A stretch of DNA of 64,000 nt from an uncultured Pontibacter sp. (GTDB lineage Bacteria; Bacteroidota; Bacteroidia; Cytophagales; Hymenobacteraceae): the NCBI GenBank assembly GCA_947499125.1, contig CANMMP010000002.1:1-64000 (forward strand), read 5' to 3'. The stretch's first letter is position 1. Each line of letters starts with the position of its first letter. The notes under the pieces are model-generated. The model was not told where the DNA came from and did not search any database. It worked only from the letters and a program-made list of their open reading frames with translations. Shown in pieces: positions 8,821 through 17,705 of this stretch. The translations under genes and the position numbers were made by a program.

Positions 8821-10809
8821 TTGAACCATAAATTGAAAAAAAGGATCCTCATCGGGGCAGGCATTTTTGTGTCGTTGCTCCTGATACTACTTGTGCTGCT
8901 CGTTATCTTCAGAAGCAGCCTGTTAACTTACACCCTCGAAAAAGTCGAAGCACGCATCGAAAATAAGTACCCTGTAGACTTTGCTGTGCAGGATGCCCGC
9001 TTTGCCGACCTTAATACGGTAATACTAAGCGGCATTTCGTTAGTGCCCCACGACCGCGACACCCTGTTTGTAACAGATAGCGTGGAAGCTTCAGTAAGTT
9101 TGCGCTCTATTTTTAAAGGCCGCCTGGCTTTTCAGAAACTCGATGTGACCAATGGCTACCTTACAGCGCGTAAAAAAGGTGATATAACCAACTTCTCGTT
9201 TTTGTTCGAGAGCGACAAAAAAGCGCCTGTTGATACAACTAAGAAAAGTGGCCGCAACTATGGCGAACTCCTGAACCGCGTACTGGAAGCTGCTTTTGAT
9301 AACGTACCAGACCAGGTAGATTTTAAGAACCTGAATGTGTCGTACGAATCGCCTAACCGGAATGCTTCGGTGCACATGCCTTTTCTTACGATGGATGATG
9401 GCGATATTGAAACAAGGCTATCGGTACGGATCGATACGCTGGTAAATAACATGCTGGTGCGCGGCACCATAGACCCCGGCAAGTATAACATCGAAGCCAG
9501 TTTTTATGCCTCTGATAACAAAGGAATACGACTGCCTTATGTAGAAGAAAAGTTTGGTGGCTCGGTTAAGTTTGATACCATGCATGTCAGCCTGAAAGAT
9601 AAGAGCTACCGCAAAGAACGCCTGAAACTGGAAGGAAGCGGCAAAGTACAGAACCTGATCGTGAACCACCCCCGGATAGCTACGGAAGATGTGCATGTTG
9701 CCGAAAGCGCTGTAAACTATGTGGTAACTATAGGTAAAGACTATTATGCCATTGAGCGACCAACCGAAGTGCGTGTAAATAAGGCCGTTGCCAGTGTAGA
9801 GGCATCTTACCAGAACGAAACTTCCAAAATTATAGACCTGAAAGTAAGTACGGAGCCTACGCCTGCAAATAACTTTTTCGGGTCGTTGCCGGAAGGTTTG
9901 TTCGAGAACCTGGAAGGTATAGAAGCGCAGGGCGACCTGCAGTATAAAATGAACTTCCATGTGAACATGGACCAGCTCGACAGCCTGAAGTTTGATTCAG
10001 ACCTGGACGCTTCGGAAGACTTTAAGATACTGGAGTGGGGCAGAACCGATATCGAAAAGATAAAACGCTCGTTTGTGCACACCGTGTACGAGTATGGCAA
10101 GCCGGTACGTACCTTCACTGTTGGCCCTGCTAACCCGTTTTATGTACCTATAGGTCAGGTGTCGAGACACTTGCGCAATGCCATACTTACTGCCGAAGAT
10201 GCAGGCTTTTACTCGCATAACGGTTTCCATGAGGAAGCATTCCGTCAGGCATTCATTAAAAACCTGAAAGAAGGCGAGTTTGTACGCGGTGGCAGCACCA
10301 TTTCGATGCAGCTTGTTAAGAACGTATTCCTGACACGCCATAAAACGGTTACCCGAAAAGTAGAAGAAGCCATTATCGTCTGGATGATAGAGAACCTGGA
10401 CCTGGTATCCAAGAACCGCATGTTCGAAGTATACCTGAACATAATTGAGTGGGGACCGAACGTGTATGGCGCGAAAGATGCCTCCAGATTCTATTTTGGA
10501 AAGCAGCCATCTGAGCTGAACCTGGCCGAAGCTATTTTCCTGACCAGCATCATCCCAAGCCCGAAACGCTACCGTTCTTCTTTTGATAGTTACGGCAATC
10601 TGCGTAGCCATAAAGGCTATTATTACAGGCTGATTGGCGGTATTATGCGCCGCCGCGGCTTAATTACCCAGGAAGAGCACGAGAACCTGTACCCGAACGT
10701 AACCTTGTATGGCCGCGCCCGCGACCTGATCGTAACTTCCATAGATACTACGCAGCAAGAGGAGTTGGATACTTCGGAGTTCGAACTGGAAACGATCGAT
10801 ATGTTTTGA
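8821..10809 (+). CDS. Membrane-anchored GT51 peptidoglycan glycosyltransferase with long N-terminal domain
   Basis: A 662-residue protein. After a basic start and one membrane helix (about 10-30) there are some 380 residues of beta-rich, AsmA/DUF748-like sequence, and then a GT51 domain (about 430-610) with EDAGFYSHNGF, GGSTISMQLVKN and EVYLNIIEWG. GT51 enzymes polymerise lipid II into glycan strands; there is no transpeptidase domain. The protein resembles monofunctional transglycosylases fused to a periplasmic scaffold. It starts at a TTG; no ATG is available nearby. Its exact partner system is unknown. Confidence 0.85.
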   Translation: MNHKLKKRILIGAGIFVSLLLILLVLLVIFRSSLLTYTLEKVEARIENKYPVDFAVQDARFADLNTVILSGISLVPHDRDTLFVTDSVEASVSLRSIFKGRLAFQKLDVTNGYLTARKKGDITNFSFLFESDKKAPVDTTKKSGRNYGELLNRVLEAAFDNVPDQVDFKNLNVSYESPNRNASVHMPFLTMDDGDIETRLSVRIDTLVNNMLVRGTIDPGKYNIEASFYASDNKGIRLPYVEEKFGGSVKFDTMHVSLKDKSYRKERLKLEGSGKVQNLIVNHPRIATEDVHVAESAVNYVVTIGKDYYAIERPTEVRVNKAVASVEASYQNETSKIIDLKVSTEPTPANNFFGSLPEGLFENLEGIEAQGDLQYKMNFHVNMDQLDSLKFDSDLDASEDFKILEWGRTDIEKIKRSFVHTVYEYGKPVRTFTVGPANPFYVPIGQVSRHLRNAILTAEDAGFYSHNGFHEEAFRQAFIKNLKEGEFVRGGSTISMQLVKNVFLTRHKTVTRKVEEAIIVWMIENLDLVSKNRMFEVYLNIIEWGPNVYGAKDASRFYFGKQPSELNLAEAIFLTSIIPSPKRYRSSFDSYGNLRSHKGYYYRLIGGIMRRRGLITQEEHENLYPNVTLYGRARDLIVTSIDTTQQEELDTSEFELETIDMF

Positions 10810-10896
10810 TCCGCAACTATAAGCTATACTTTAACGGCCCGGCAATTATACTGCAGGGCCGTTATACATTACATACCTTTGCATGTATACTTGTGC

Positions 10897-11943
10897 ATGA
10901 ACTCCAAAAACAACCATAAAACCCCAGAAGGTATAGGCCTGATGCCCCGGCTAAGCAAAGCAGGCGCCCGCCTGGGCCTGGACTGGTTCCTGGTTGCGTT
11001 GCTACTCATGATCGTGCTGGCATATTTATGGCCGCAGGTTGGCTTAAAAGATGGTCCGCTAAGGTTAGGTATAATAACGGATGTAGGTGTTTCGGTTATC
11101 TTCCTGTTTTATGGTTTACGCCTGAGCCCCGCAAAGCTGAAAGCCGGTTTAAGCAACTGGCGACTGCATGTGCTGGTGCAACTAAGTACATTTGTGCTGT
11201 TCCCGGTGCTTATACTTGTGCTGATGAAACTGGTAAACGCTGACGCTACGGACCTGCTTTGGGTAGGCATTTTTTACCTGGCTGCGCTTCCTTCTACTGT
11301 TTCGTCGTCGGTGGTGATGGTGTCGATAGCAGGTGGTAATATGCCGGCGGCTATTTTTAATGCCAGTATATCGAGTTTGCTGGGCGTATTTATAACCCCG
11401 CTTTGGATGGGCGTGCTACTGGCTGGCAGCGAAAGTACAGGCATTAACATGCAGGACGTAATGCTAAAACTGGTAATGCAGGTGTTGGCCCCGGTTATAG
11501 TTGGGGTGTTGCTGCATGGCCGCTTCGGTGCCCTGGCCGAAAAGTATAAAGCTAAGATCCGGTTATTCGATCAATCCATTATCCTGCTTATAGTTTATAG
11601 TTCGTTTTGCGAATCCTATGCCCGCGATCTGTTCGGGGGCTTAAATATGTGGCACCTTATAGGTTTGGGCACAGGTATGCTTGCCTTATTCTTCTTAGTT
11701 TACAGCCTTATAACAGGTATAAGCCGCCTGCTAAACCTGAACCCCGAAGATGAGATAACTGCCGTTTTCTGCGGGTCCAAAAAATCGCTGGTACATGGCA
11801 CAGTTATGAGCAAAGTGCTTTTCCCGGATGCGAATGTGGTCGGTATTATACTTCTGCCGATCATGTTGTACCATGCACTGCAACTGCTTATTGCCAGCAT
11901 CATAGCCCAATCCAAAAGTCGTAAAGCCGCTGCCAAACTATAG
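10897..11943 (+). CDS. Bile acid:sodium symporter family transporter (SBF-like, SLC10A7 type)
   Basis: A 348-residue membrane protein with about ten hydrophobic segments. The conserved tail contains CGSKKSLVHGTVMSKVLF, characteristic of the SBF-like CPA family (bacterial YfeH and animal SLC10A7), which differs from classical bile acid carriers. Substrate unknown. The ATG at 10897 is preferred to an upstream TTG at 10879, because a TACCTTTG promoter box (10874-10881) overlaps the latter. Stands alone between the GT51 gene and the convergent hom gene. Confidence 0.85.
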   Translation: MNSKNNHKTPEGIGLMPRLSKAGARLGLDWFLVALLLMIVLAYLWPQVGLKDGPLRLGIITDVGVSVIFLFYGLRLSPAKLKAGLSNWRLHVLVQLSTFVLFPVLILVLMKLVNADATDLLWVGIFYLAALPSTVSSSVVMVSIAGGNMPAAIFNASISSLLGVFITPLWMGVLLAGSESTGINMQDVMLKLVMQVLAPVIVGVLLHGRFGALAEKYKAKIRLFDQSIILLIVYSSFCESYARDLFGGLNMWHLIGLGTGMLALFFLVYSLITGISRLLNLNPEDEITAVFCGSKKSLVHGTVMSKVLFPDANVVGIILLPIMLYHALQLLIASIIAQSKSRKAAAKL

Positions 11944-12008
11944 TTGAAGGTTAAAAAGCTGAAGCTGCATGGCAGCAACCTCAGCTTTAATAGTCCTGAT
12001 CTATCTGT

Positions 12009-13259
12009 CTATACTACCTGTTCTTCCAGTTCAGCTATAGTTTGATGATTGAAAGCGTTAACATTATCAACTATACTTTGAAGTATAACAGATGGAGTAC
12101 CAGTCGGGTGTTTCACGAGCTCTTTCAGGTTGCTTAGCGATATGGTGCCTATAATATAACTGCCGCCATTTTTTGTACAGGTCTCATCTATACTTTCAAA
12201 CAGATCTGTGTATTCCGAAATGTCAGTCTGGTTATTTGTCAGGAGTACGTTCAGCAGGGTTTCTTTGCTTGGGATGATGCTTTCGTTTTGCTGCAGTTTT
12301 TTATACTCGTAACGGTAATCGTAGGTAAGTGCCGACAAGTCTGAAAGTACAGCAGATGCTGTTGGATAAGCACCTGCTCCTTTTCCTACAAAAAACTGGG
12401 TCTCTGCAAAACTGGTGTGGGTTATTACGCCATTAAATGCTTCATCTACGGTATACAACCTGCTCTCAGGGCTCACAAACTTTGGTATCACAAAAAAGCT
12501 TATCGTGTTGTCTGTGTGTTTAATGGCTTGCGCAACCAGTTTTATCTTACAGCCTTTTTCCCGTGCATACTGTAGTTCGGTGCTACCTATCCTGTCAATA
12601 CCCAGCGTAAAGATATCTTCCGGATTCAGCACCAAACCAAAGGCGTGTGCAATAAGCAGCAGCAATTTATACTTAGCATCGGAGCCATTCGTATCCAGTG
12701 TCGGGTCGCTTTCGGCAAAGCCTTGTGCCTGTGCTTCTGCCAGCGCAACATTATAATCCAGGTTCTCAGAGAATATTTTAGATAAAATGTAGTTGCACGA
12801 GCCGTTTACGATACCTTCCACAGATGTCAGCAGGTCGGTGTCGTAATACTCTTCCAGGTTCCGGATGATGGGGATACTGGCGCAACAGGCTCCTTCGTAA
12901 AGCAGCGGGGTATTGTATTCTCGCTGCAGCTCCAGCAATTCCCGGAAGTGCTCTGCGATCATTTTTTTGTTTGCCGATACTACCGCTTTGCCTTTTTTTA
13001 GCGCTTCCGATACTATCTCAAAAGCAGCTTCGGTATCATCGATCAGTTCTACCACCACATTTATGTCAGGATCATCGAGTATGTCGTGTTTGTTAAAAGT
13101 GAAATTTTCCGCTGCTATTGGCCTCGATTTGCCTTCATGTTTCACACATATTTTTTTAACTGTAGTTTTAAGACCGGGCGTTTTGTGCAGCACCTCAAAC
13201 AAACCATAACCCACACAGCCGAAGCCAAAAATGCCAATGTTCAATTCTTTTCTGTTCAT
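12009..13259 (-). CDS. hom: Homoserine dehydrogenase
   Basis: A 416-residue monofunctional homoserine dehydrogenase, reducing aspartate semialdehyde to homoserine for Met and Thr. It has the Rossmann motif GIFGFGCVGYGLF at the start, VVSANKK in the nucleotide domain, the catalytic-domain signature AEAQAQGFAESDPTLDTNGSD (key residues E-S-D-P near position 186) and FVGKGAGAYPTASAV. It starts 17 bp downstream of metB on the same strand, so it should be on the SAM-riboswitch transcript. That placement suggests it feeds methionine synthesis here. A separate aspartokinase-linked copy may exist elsewhere. Confidence 0.95.
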   Translation of the reverse strand: MNRKELNIGIFGFGCVGYGLFEVLHKTPGLKTTVKKICVKHEGKSRPIAAENFTFNKHDILDDPDINVVVELIDDTEAAFEIVSEALKKGKAVVSANKKMIAEHFRELLELQREYNTPLLYEGACCASIPIIRNLEEYYDTDLLTSVEGIVNGSCNYILSKIFSENLDYNVALAEAQAQGFAESDPTLDTNGSDAKYKLLLLIAHAFGLVLNPEDIFTLGIDRIGSTELQYAREKGCKIKLVAQAIKHTDNTISFFVIPKFVSPESRLYTVDEAFNGVITHTSFAETQFFVGKGAGAYPTASAVLSDLSALTYDYRYEYKKLQQNESIIPSKETLLNVLLTNNQTDISEYTDLFESIDETCTKNGGSYIIGTISLSNLKELVKHPTGTPSVILQSIVDNVNAFNHQTIAELEEQVV

Positions 13260-13276
13260 CGTTCTATGTCGTTGTG

Positions 13277-14452
13277 TTATGCTGATACTTTATTTTCCTT
13301 GGCTTTATGAAGCACTGTGCTGATGGCTGTCTGCAAGTCTTCGATCAGGTCTTCCGCGTCTTCCAACCCAACCGATAAACGGATCAGGCTGTCGGTTACG
13401 CCGGACAGGTAGCGTGTTTCGGCAGGTATGGTTTTGTGCGTCATGGAGGCCGGGTGGCACAATAAACTCTTAACGCCACCCAGACTCTCGGCCAGCTTAA
13501 AGTATTTTGTAGAACAGACGATCTCTTTTGCCAGTTCAGCCGAATCTATAGTTAGGTCGAAGGAGATGACGCCGCCAAAATACTTTTGCTGCTTTTGTGC
13601 GATGTGGTGTTGCGGGTGCGTAGGTAAGCCGGGGTAGTATACATTCTTTACACCTTCCTGCGTAGTCAGGAATTCGGCAACCTGTTGTGCATTGTGGCTA
13701 TGTTGCTTATAGCGCAACTGCAGGGTTTCGATGCCGCGTATGGTCAGCCAGCTATCAAATGGGCTAAGCACACCGCCGGTGGCGTTCTGGTAAAACTTGA
13801 TCTTTGCGCCCAGTTCAGGAGTGCTTGTAACTACCAGGCCGGCAATTACATCGCAGTGACCGGCAATATACTTGGTGCCGCTGTGCACTACCAGGTCAGC
13901 GCCCAGGTCAATCGGTTTCTGCCCGATAGGAGTAGCAAAAGTATTATCGACACACAGCAGGCAGTTGTTTGCTTTGGCTATTTTCGAGATCTCGGCAATG
14001 TCGGCTATTTTAAGGGTAGGGTTGGTTGGCGATTCTATCCAGAATAGTTTGGTGCGTGGCGTAACGGCATTCACCACTTTTTCAATAGAAGTAGCATCTA
14101 CATAATTTACCTGTATCCCGAATTTTTTAAAGACCTGCTCAAACTGCCGGAATGCCCCGCCATAGATATCATCTACAGCTAAGATCTCATTGCCATACTC
14201 CAGCAACTTAACTACGGCATCAATAGCGGCCAGGCCACTGGCAAAAGCATAGCCGTTACTGCCGTTTTCGAGTGTGGCTACCAGGTCTTCGAGTACTTTG
14301 CGGGTTGGGTTGTTGGAGCGGGTATAATCAAAACCTTTGTTTACGCCCGGCGCCTCCTGCACAAAAGTTGAGGTTTGGTAAATAGGTACGGCAATGGAAC
14401 CTGTGAGTGGGTCTACCGGGATGCTGTGTAAAATGCTCGTTGCTTCTTTCAT
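13277..14452 (-). CDS. metB: Trans-sulfuration PLP enzyme (cystathionine gamma-synthase/lyase family)
   Basis: A 391-residue Cys/Met-metabolism PLP enzyme. The cofactor lysine lies in VVHSGTKYIAGHCDV; DYTRSNNPTR near the N-terminus, FASGLAAIDAV and VDNTFATP are family signatures. Between metX and hom it probably joins an activated homoserine to cysteine or sulfide. Cystathionine gamma-synthase, O-acetylhomoserine sulfhydrylase and gamma-lyase cannot be separated by motif alone. The start at 14452 (MKEATSILH) is chosen over an upstream in-frame ATG, which would lie in the riboswitch terminator. Confidence 0.88.
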   Translation of the reverse strand: MKEATSILHSIPVDPLTGSIAVPIYQTSTFVQEAPGVNKGFDYTRSNNPTRKVLEDLVATLENGSNGYAFASGLAAIDAVVKLLEYGNEILAVDDIYGGAFRQFEQVFKKFGIQVNYVDATSIEKVVNAVTPRTKLFWIESPTNPTLKIADIAEISKIAKANNCLLCVDNTFATPIGQKPIDLGADLVVHSGTKYIAGHCDVIAGLVVTSTPELGAKIKFYQNATGGVLSPFDSWLTIRGIETLQLRYKQHSHNAQQVAEFLTTQEGVKNVYYPGLPTHPQHHIAQKQQKYFGGVISFDLTIDSAELAKEIVCSTKYFKLAESLGGVKSLLCHPASMTHKTIPAETRYLSGVTDSLIRLSVGLEDAEDLIEDLQTAISTVLHKAKENKVSA

Positions 14453-14521
14453 CTTTGTCTGAATATGTATGGTTAGTAAAAAATCAAAACCACTTATCCA
14501 GAAAAGCCTACCGGAGAGCAT

Positions 14522-14552
14522 AAAAAAAGCTCTTCCGATAAGTCAGAAGAGC
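14522..14552 (-). terminator. Riboswitch expression-platform terminator
   Basis: Read on the minus strand: GCTCTTC, a 10-base loop, GAAGAGC and seven T. It lies between the SAM aptamer and metB, so it is the expected off-state terminator of the riboswitch. Confidence 0.9.
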
Positions 14553-14587
14553 CACAGATGTGTTACGTAACGTAATTGCTCGATCTT

Positions 14588-14692
14588 GCTTATCTTTCCC
14601 TGCATTGCTGCAGAGCAGGAATTGGCACCGTTATCAAAACGATCGGTTGCCAAGGTATCATAGGGCCTGTCCCTCCACCTTTCTGGATAAGA
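14588..14692 (-). promoter_or_regulatory. SAM-I (S-box) riboswitch aptamer
   Basis: On the minus strand the conserved S-box elements occur in order: CTTATCCAGAAAGGTGGAGG, then GGCCCTATGATACC, TTGGCAACC, GGTGCCAATTCCTGC and the closing GAAAGATAAG. The P1 helix is CTTATC with GATAAG. The aptamer is followed by an intrinsic terminator and metB-hom. By family knowledge, SAM binding should cause premature termination, so metB-hom is expressed when SAM is low. Confidence 0.96.
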
Positions 14693-14703
14693 AATTATTG
14701 ATA

Positions 14704-14735
14704 CAAATCTACGGCAGGAATTAAACAAAGGTCAA
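14704..14735 (-). promoter_or_regulatory. Promoter of the SAM riboswitch transcript
   Basis: TAGATTTG on the minus strand (14704-14711) with a TTG 21 bp upstream (14733-14735) fits the TTG-N19-21-TAnnTTTG pattern. The predicted start site falls a few bases before the P1 helix of the riboswitch, as expected. Confidence 0.7.
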
Positions 14736-14979
14736 GCTTTTTACAGCATTTATTTTGAAAACACCCTTGGTTTCATTTTAAGAGCCTTTTTTAACTGCAT
14801 TTTATACTTAGCTTGATTGGTTTTTTGCATGACTTTGTGATAAAGCATAGGTTGTAAGTTCCGGTCAGTAGCTCAGTTTTTATACTTTACCCGAGCATAT
14901 CATTTTAAATATTGCCACTGCTGCAATTCAATCTTTCTGGTTGCGGATAAAACAAAACTTGTACTTACTTTGCGCTTAC

Positions 14980-16017
14980 ATGAAAAGCACTGCAACCCGA
15001 TACTTCAACTATAAACAGCCGTTCGAACTGGAGAATGGTGGCCAACTACCAGAGCTAACCATCGCTTACCATACATACGGTACCCTGAATGCTGCAAAAG
15101 ATAATGTGATCTGGATCTGCCATGCACTTACCGCTAACGCCGATGCTGCTGACTGGTGGAATGGGCTGGTAGGAGAGGGCAAAGCGCTGGACCCCGGGAA
15201 ATATTTTATAGTTTGTGCCAATATTTTAGGTTCGTGTTACGGCACTACCGGCCCGTTAAGTATAGACCCTGAGACCAGTCAGCCCTACTATAGCCGGTTT
15301 CCGGGTATAACTATACGCGATATGGTAAAGGCGCACATCTTGCTTAGGCAAAACCTGGGCCTGGAAAAGATACATTTGCTCGCAGGCGGAAGTATGGGTG
15401 GTTACCAGGCATTGGAATGGAGCATAATGGAAAGCCAGGTAATTGACAATCTTTTCCTGCTGGCTACCTCAGCTGCCGAAAGTGCCTGGGGAGTTGCGGT
15501 GCATACAGCACAACGAATGGCTATTGAAGCCGACCATACCTGGCAGGATTATTCAGCCACAGCCGGAACCGCCGGGTTAAAGGCTGCCCGTGCCATTGGC
15601 ATGCTGACTTACCGCAACTACGAGTTAATGGTAGCGCTGCAAACAGACCCGGAATCCGGAAAAACCGATAACTATAAAGCAGAATCGTACATTCGGTACC
15701 AGGGCGATAAGCTGGTGAAAAGGTTTAATGCTTATACTTACTGGCTACTTACGAAAGCCATGGACAGCCACAACCTGAGTCGCGAACGTGGAGGAGACCT
15801 GGAGAGCGTACTGAAAACTATAACGCAACGTACGCTGGTAATTGGCATCAGCAGCGATATACTTTGCCCGGTGCAGGAGCAGGTTTTTATAAGCCAGCAC
15901 ATCCCGGAAGCCACTTATGTAGAGATTCATTCTTCGTATGGGCACGATGGGTTCTTAATTGAATCAGAGAGAATAGCTGCGAATCTAATGCCCTGGTTAA
16001 AGGAGTCTGAAGTATAA
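14980..16017 (+). CDS. metX: Homoserine O-acetyltransferase family protein
   Basis: A 345-residue alpha/beta hydrolase-fold acyltransferase, activating homoserine for methionine synthesis. The nucleophile elbow GGSMGGYQALEW and the C-terminal His motif HSSYGHDGFLIE identify the MetX family; ICHALTANADAADWW is also typical. Some MetX proteins use succinyl-CoA, so acetyl specificity is by family only. Divergent from the riboswitch-controlled metB-hom unit; no SAM aptamer is seen on this side. The start at 14980 (MKSTATRYF) is preferred over an upstream TTG. Confidence 0.93.
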   Translation: MKSTATRYFNYKQPFELENGGQLPELTIAYHTYGTLNAAKDNVIWICHALTANADAADWWNGLVGEGKALDPGKYFIVCANILGSCYGTTGPLSIDPETSQPYYSRFPGITIRDMVKAHILLRQNLGLEKIHLLAGGSMGGYQALEWSIMESQVIDNLFLLATSAAESAWGVAVHTAQRMAIEADHTWQDYSATAGTAGLKAARAIGMLTYRNYELMVALQTDPESGKTDNYKAESYIRYQGDKLVKRFNAYTYWLLTKAMDSHNLSRERGGDLESVLKTITQRTLVIGISSDILCPVQEQVFISQHIPEATYVEIHSSYGHDGFLIESERIAANLMPWLKESEV

Positions 16018-16037
16018 ATTTGGGTTAAACACCAAAC

Positions 16038-16070
16038 AAAAAGCCCCACCGTTTCCGGTAGGGCTTTTTC
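16038..16070 (+). terminator. metX terminator
   Basis: AAAAAGCCCC, ACCG/CGGT and GGGCTTTTT form a hairpin with T-run 20 bp after the metX stop. The symmetric flanks mean it may also serve the convergent DUF3817 gene. Confidence 0.88.
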
Positions 16071-16087
16071 GATATTAAAAGTATAAC

Positions 16088-16414
16088 TTACGCTACTTGT
16101 TTTTCACGGTGCTGAGCCAGCTTTTCCTCTTCTTCACGCTTCAGTTTTTTATCTAGCCAAAACGTACCGAATGGTATAAACGAAAGTGCAAAGGCAACTA
16201 CGCCTTTCATAAACGACCAGCGATCTGCAAAAAATACATGGGCTAATGTAAGTACATACAGCACAAACAGAACTCCATGCGCCCAGCCAACATACTTAAC
16301 CGGCTCAGGTATATCAAACAAATACTTAAGCGGCATGGCTAAAAACAACAATACAACAAAAGAAATACCTTCGTAAACGGCAATTGTCCGAAATCGTGAA
16401 AGTGGAGTACTCAT
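16088..16414 (-). CDS. DUF3817 small membrane protein
   Basis: A 108-residue protein with three predicted helices (about 15-33, 41-62 and 68-85) and a strongly charged tail rich in K and E. The start FRTIAVYEGISF and the segment WAHGVLFVLYV match the DUF3817 family, sometimes described as integral membrane proteins of unknown function. It is transcribed toward metX and ends close to the shared terminator. Confidence 0.82.
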   Translation of the reverse strand: MSTPLSRFRTIAVYEGISFVVLLFLAMPLKYLFDIPEPVKYVGWAHGVLFVLYVLTLAHVFFADRWSFMKGVVAFALSFIPFGTFWLDKKLKREEEEKLAQHREKQVA

Positions 16415-16522
16415 ATCAAAAATTTAGTTTTTCAGGATGAAGTTGCAACTTAACACAGAACAACCGGAAAACGTGCCTTTCAACCTATAAATCATAGTTT
16501 TTGCTGCTAATTTACATGCCTG

Positions 16523-17572
16523 TCAGGCTACAGCAACTGTTAAATTTTGTTTTGTACTGGTGCTGATGTACTGCTCAAGTAAACTGGCCAATTGCTCCTG
16601 TTTCCGGCTAAGCTGCTCTGTGGGCGCCGGACTACCCAATCCAAAACTGCTCATCTGGCTGGTAACGGATGTTCGGTGCAGTAACAGTTCCAGCAGTTGC
16701 TGGTCCAGGTTTTCTACTTCCTGGTGCAGGGCATCCAGTTGCTCAATAAATGTATTTGTCTCGGTCAGTTTAGCGCGCGTCTTTAAGGCGTTTACCAAAA
16801 CCTCCAGTTCCTGTGGCATTAACTGCTGCTGCGGACTGCCCAGGGCTTCGGCTGGGTTTATGTGCGACTCCAGCAGTAAACCGTCTGCGCCCAGGTCCAG
16901 GGCGCGCTGACCTACCGGGTATAGCAAGCTACGTTTGCCCGCAATGTGGCTAACATCTACCAGTATAGGCAGGTTCGGTAACTCCTGGCGCAGTTGCAGC
17001 ATTACATCCCATTTAGGTTGGTTACGGTATAGTTGGCTGCTATCCTGCCCGGAAAAACCACGATGTATGGCCCCTAAGTCTGTAAGGCCGGCACGGTTTA
17101 GTCTTGCAAGGGCTCCAACCCATAAACCCAGGTCAGGGTAAACCGGGTTGCTTACCAGCAAAGGCGTAGTAGTGCCGCGGAATACTTCGGCTATCTCCTG
17201 CACAGCATACGGGTTTACAGTTACCAGCCCGTTCAGGCTCAGCACGTCTGCGCCATGGTTCAGGGCCTCTTCCGCTTGCTGCACATTCGATACATCAACT
17301 ATAAACTTAAAACCTGTTTCAGCTTTTACTTTTTGCAGCCACGGCAAACCGGCAGCACCCACTCCCTCAAACCCATCAGGGCAAATACGCGAATTCCAGA
17401 TACCGGCCACATACATATTCACGAACTGCATTTTCTGCAGTTGCTGTGCTGTAGTTAAGGTCTGTAATTCGGTTTCGGCGCTGCCTGGGCCCGCTATCAG
17501 CATAGGCTTCCCGCTTGCATTCCTGAAGCTGGATTGCGGTGCCAGGCTGATGGTGGTTTTACTTGCTCTCAT
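16523..17572 (-). CDS. DAHP synthase/chorismate mutase (type II) homologue with altered active site
   Basis: A 349-residue fusion: residues about 20-255 align with type I DAHP synthase (first shikimate step) and about 260-340 with an AroQ chorismate mutase (EVENLDQQLLELLLHRTSVT). The synthase part looks impaired: the metal-binding GPCSAE reads GPGSAE (Gly30), KPRT reads NSRI (60-63), VKNPV reads VSNPV (Ser141) and the metal Asp of ALSDAKQQ reads ALGSPQQQ (Ser246). His209, Glu235 and AIHRGFS are kept. It may be a chorismate mutase or regulatory subunit, or act on another substrate. It is preceded by a likely aromatic attenuator. Confidence 0.82.
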   Translation of the reverse strand: MRASKTTISLAPQSSFRNASGKPMLIAGPGSAETELQTLTTAQQLQKMQFVNMYVAGIWNSRICPDGFEGVGAAGLPWLQKVKAETGFKFIVDVSNVQQAEEALNHGADVLSLNGLVTVNPYAVQEIAEVFRGTTTPLLVSNPVYPDLGLWVGALARLNRAGLTDLGAIHRGFSGQDSSQLYRNQPKWDVMLQLRQELPNLPILVDVSHIAGKRSLLYPVGQRALDLGADGLLLESHINPAEALGSPQQQLMPQELEVLVNALKTRAKLTETNTFIEQLDALHQEVENLDQQLLELLLHRTSVTSQMSSFGLGSPAPTEQLSRKQEQLASLLEQYISTSTKQNLTVAVA

Positions 17573-17648
17573 GACTGTTCATAAAATAATTGATGTAAAA
17601 ATTGGCTTTTCAGCCTTTTGGTTACTGGTTTTAAAATGGTTGACAAAC

Positions 17649-17676
17649 AAAAAGCCCCGCTTGTGGGCGGGGCTCT
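17649..17676 (-). terminator. Attenuator terminator before the DAHP synthase homologue
   Basis: Minus-strand RNA AGCCCCGC (from 17667-17676) pairs with GCGGGGCTTTTT (17649-17660) across a six-base loop, giving a GC-rich stem with a T-run 77 bp upstream of the gene. The left arm can instead pair over 10 bases with GCGGGGCTCT at 17728-17737 inside the leader peptide, a mutually exclusive antiterminator. Confidence 0.82.
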
Positions 17677-17705
17677 TAATGGCTTTGTTAAAAAGTATAT
17701 CTATA

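Noticed and set aside
14453..14521. Upstream start of metB at 14521
   Set aside because: It lies next to the riboswitch terminator and would add 23 residues that are not found in the family.
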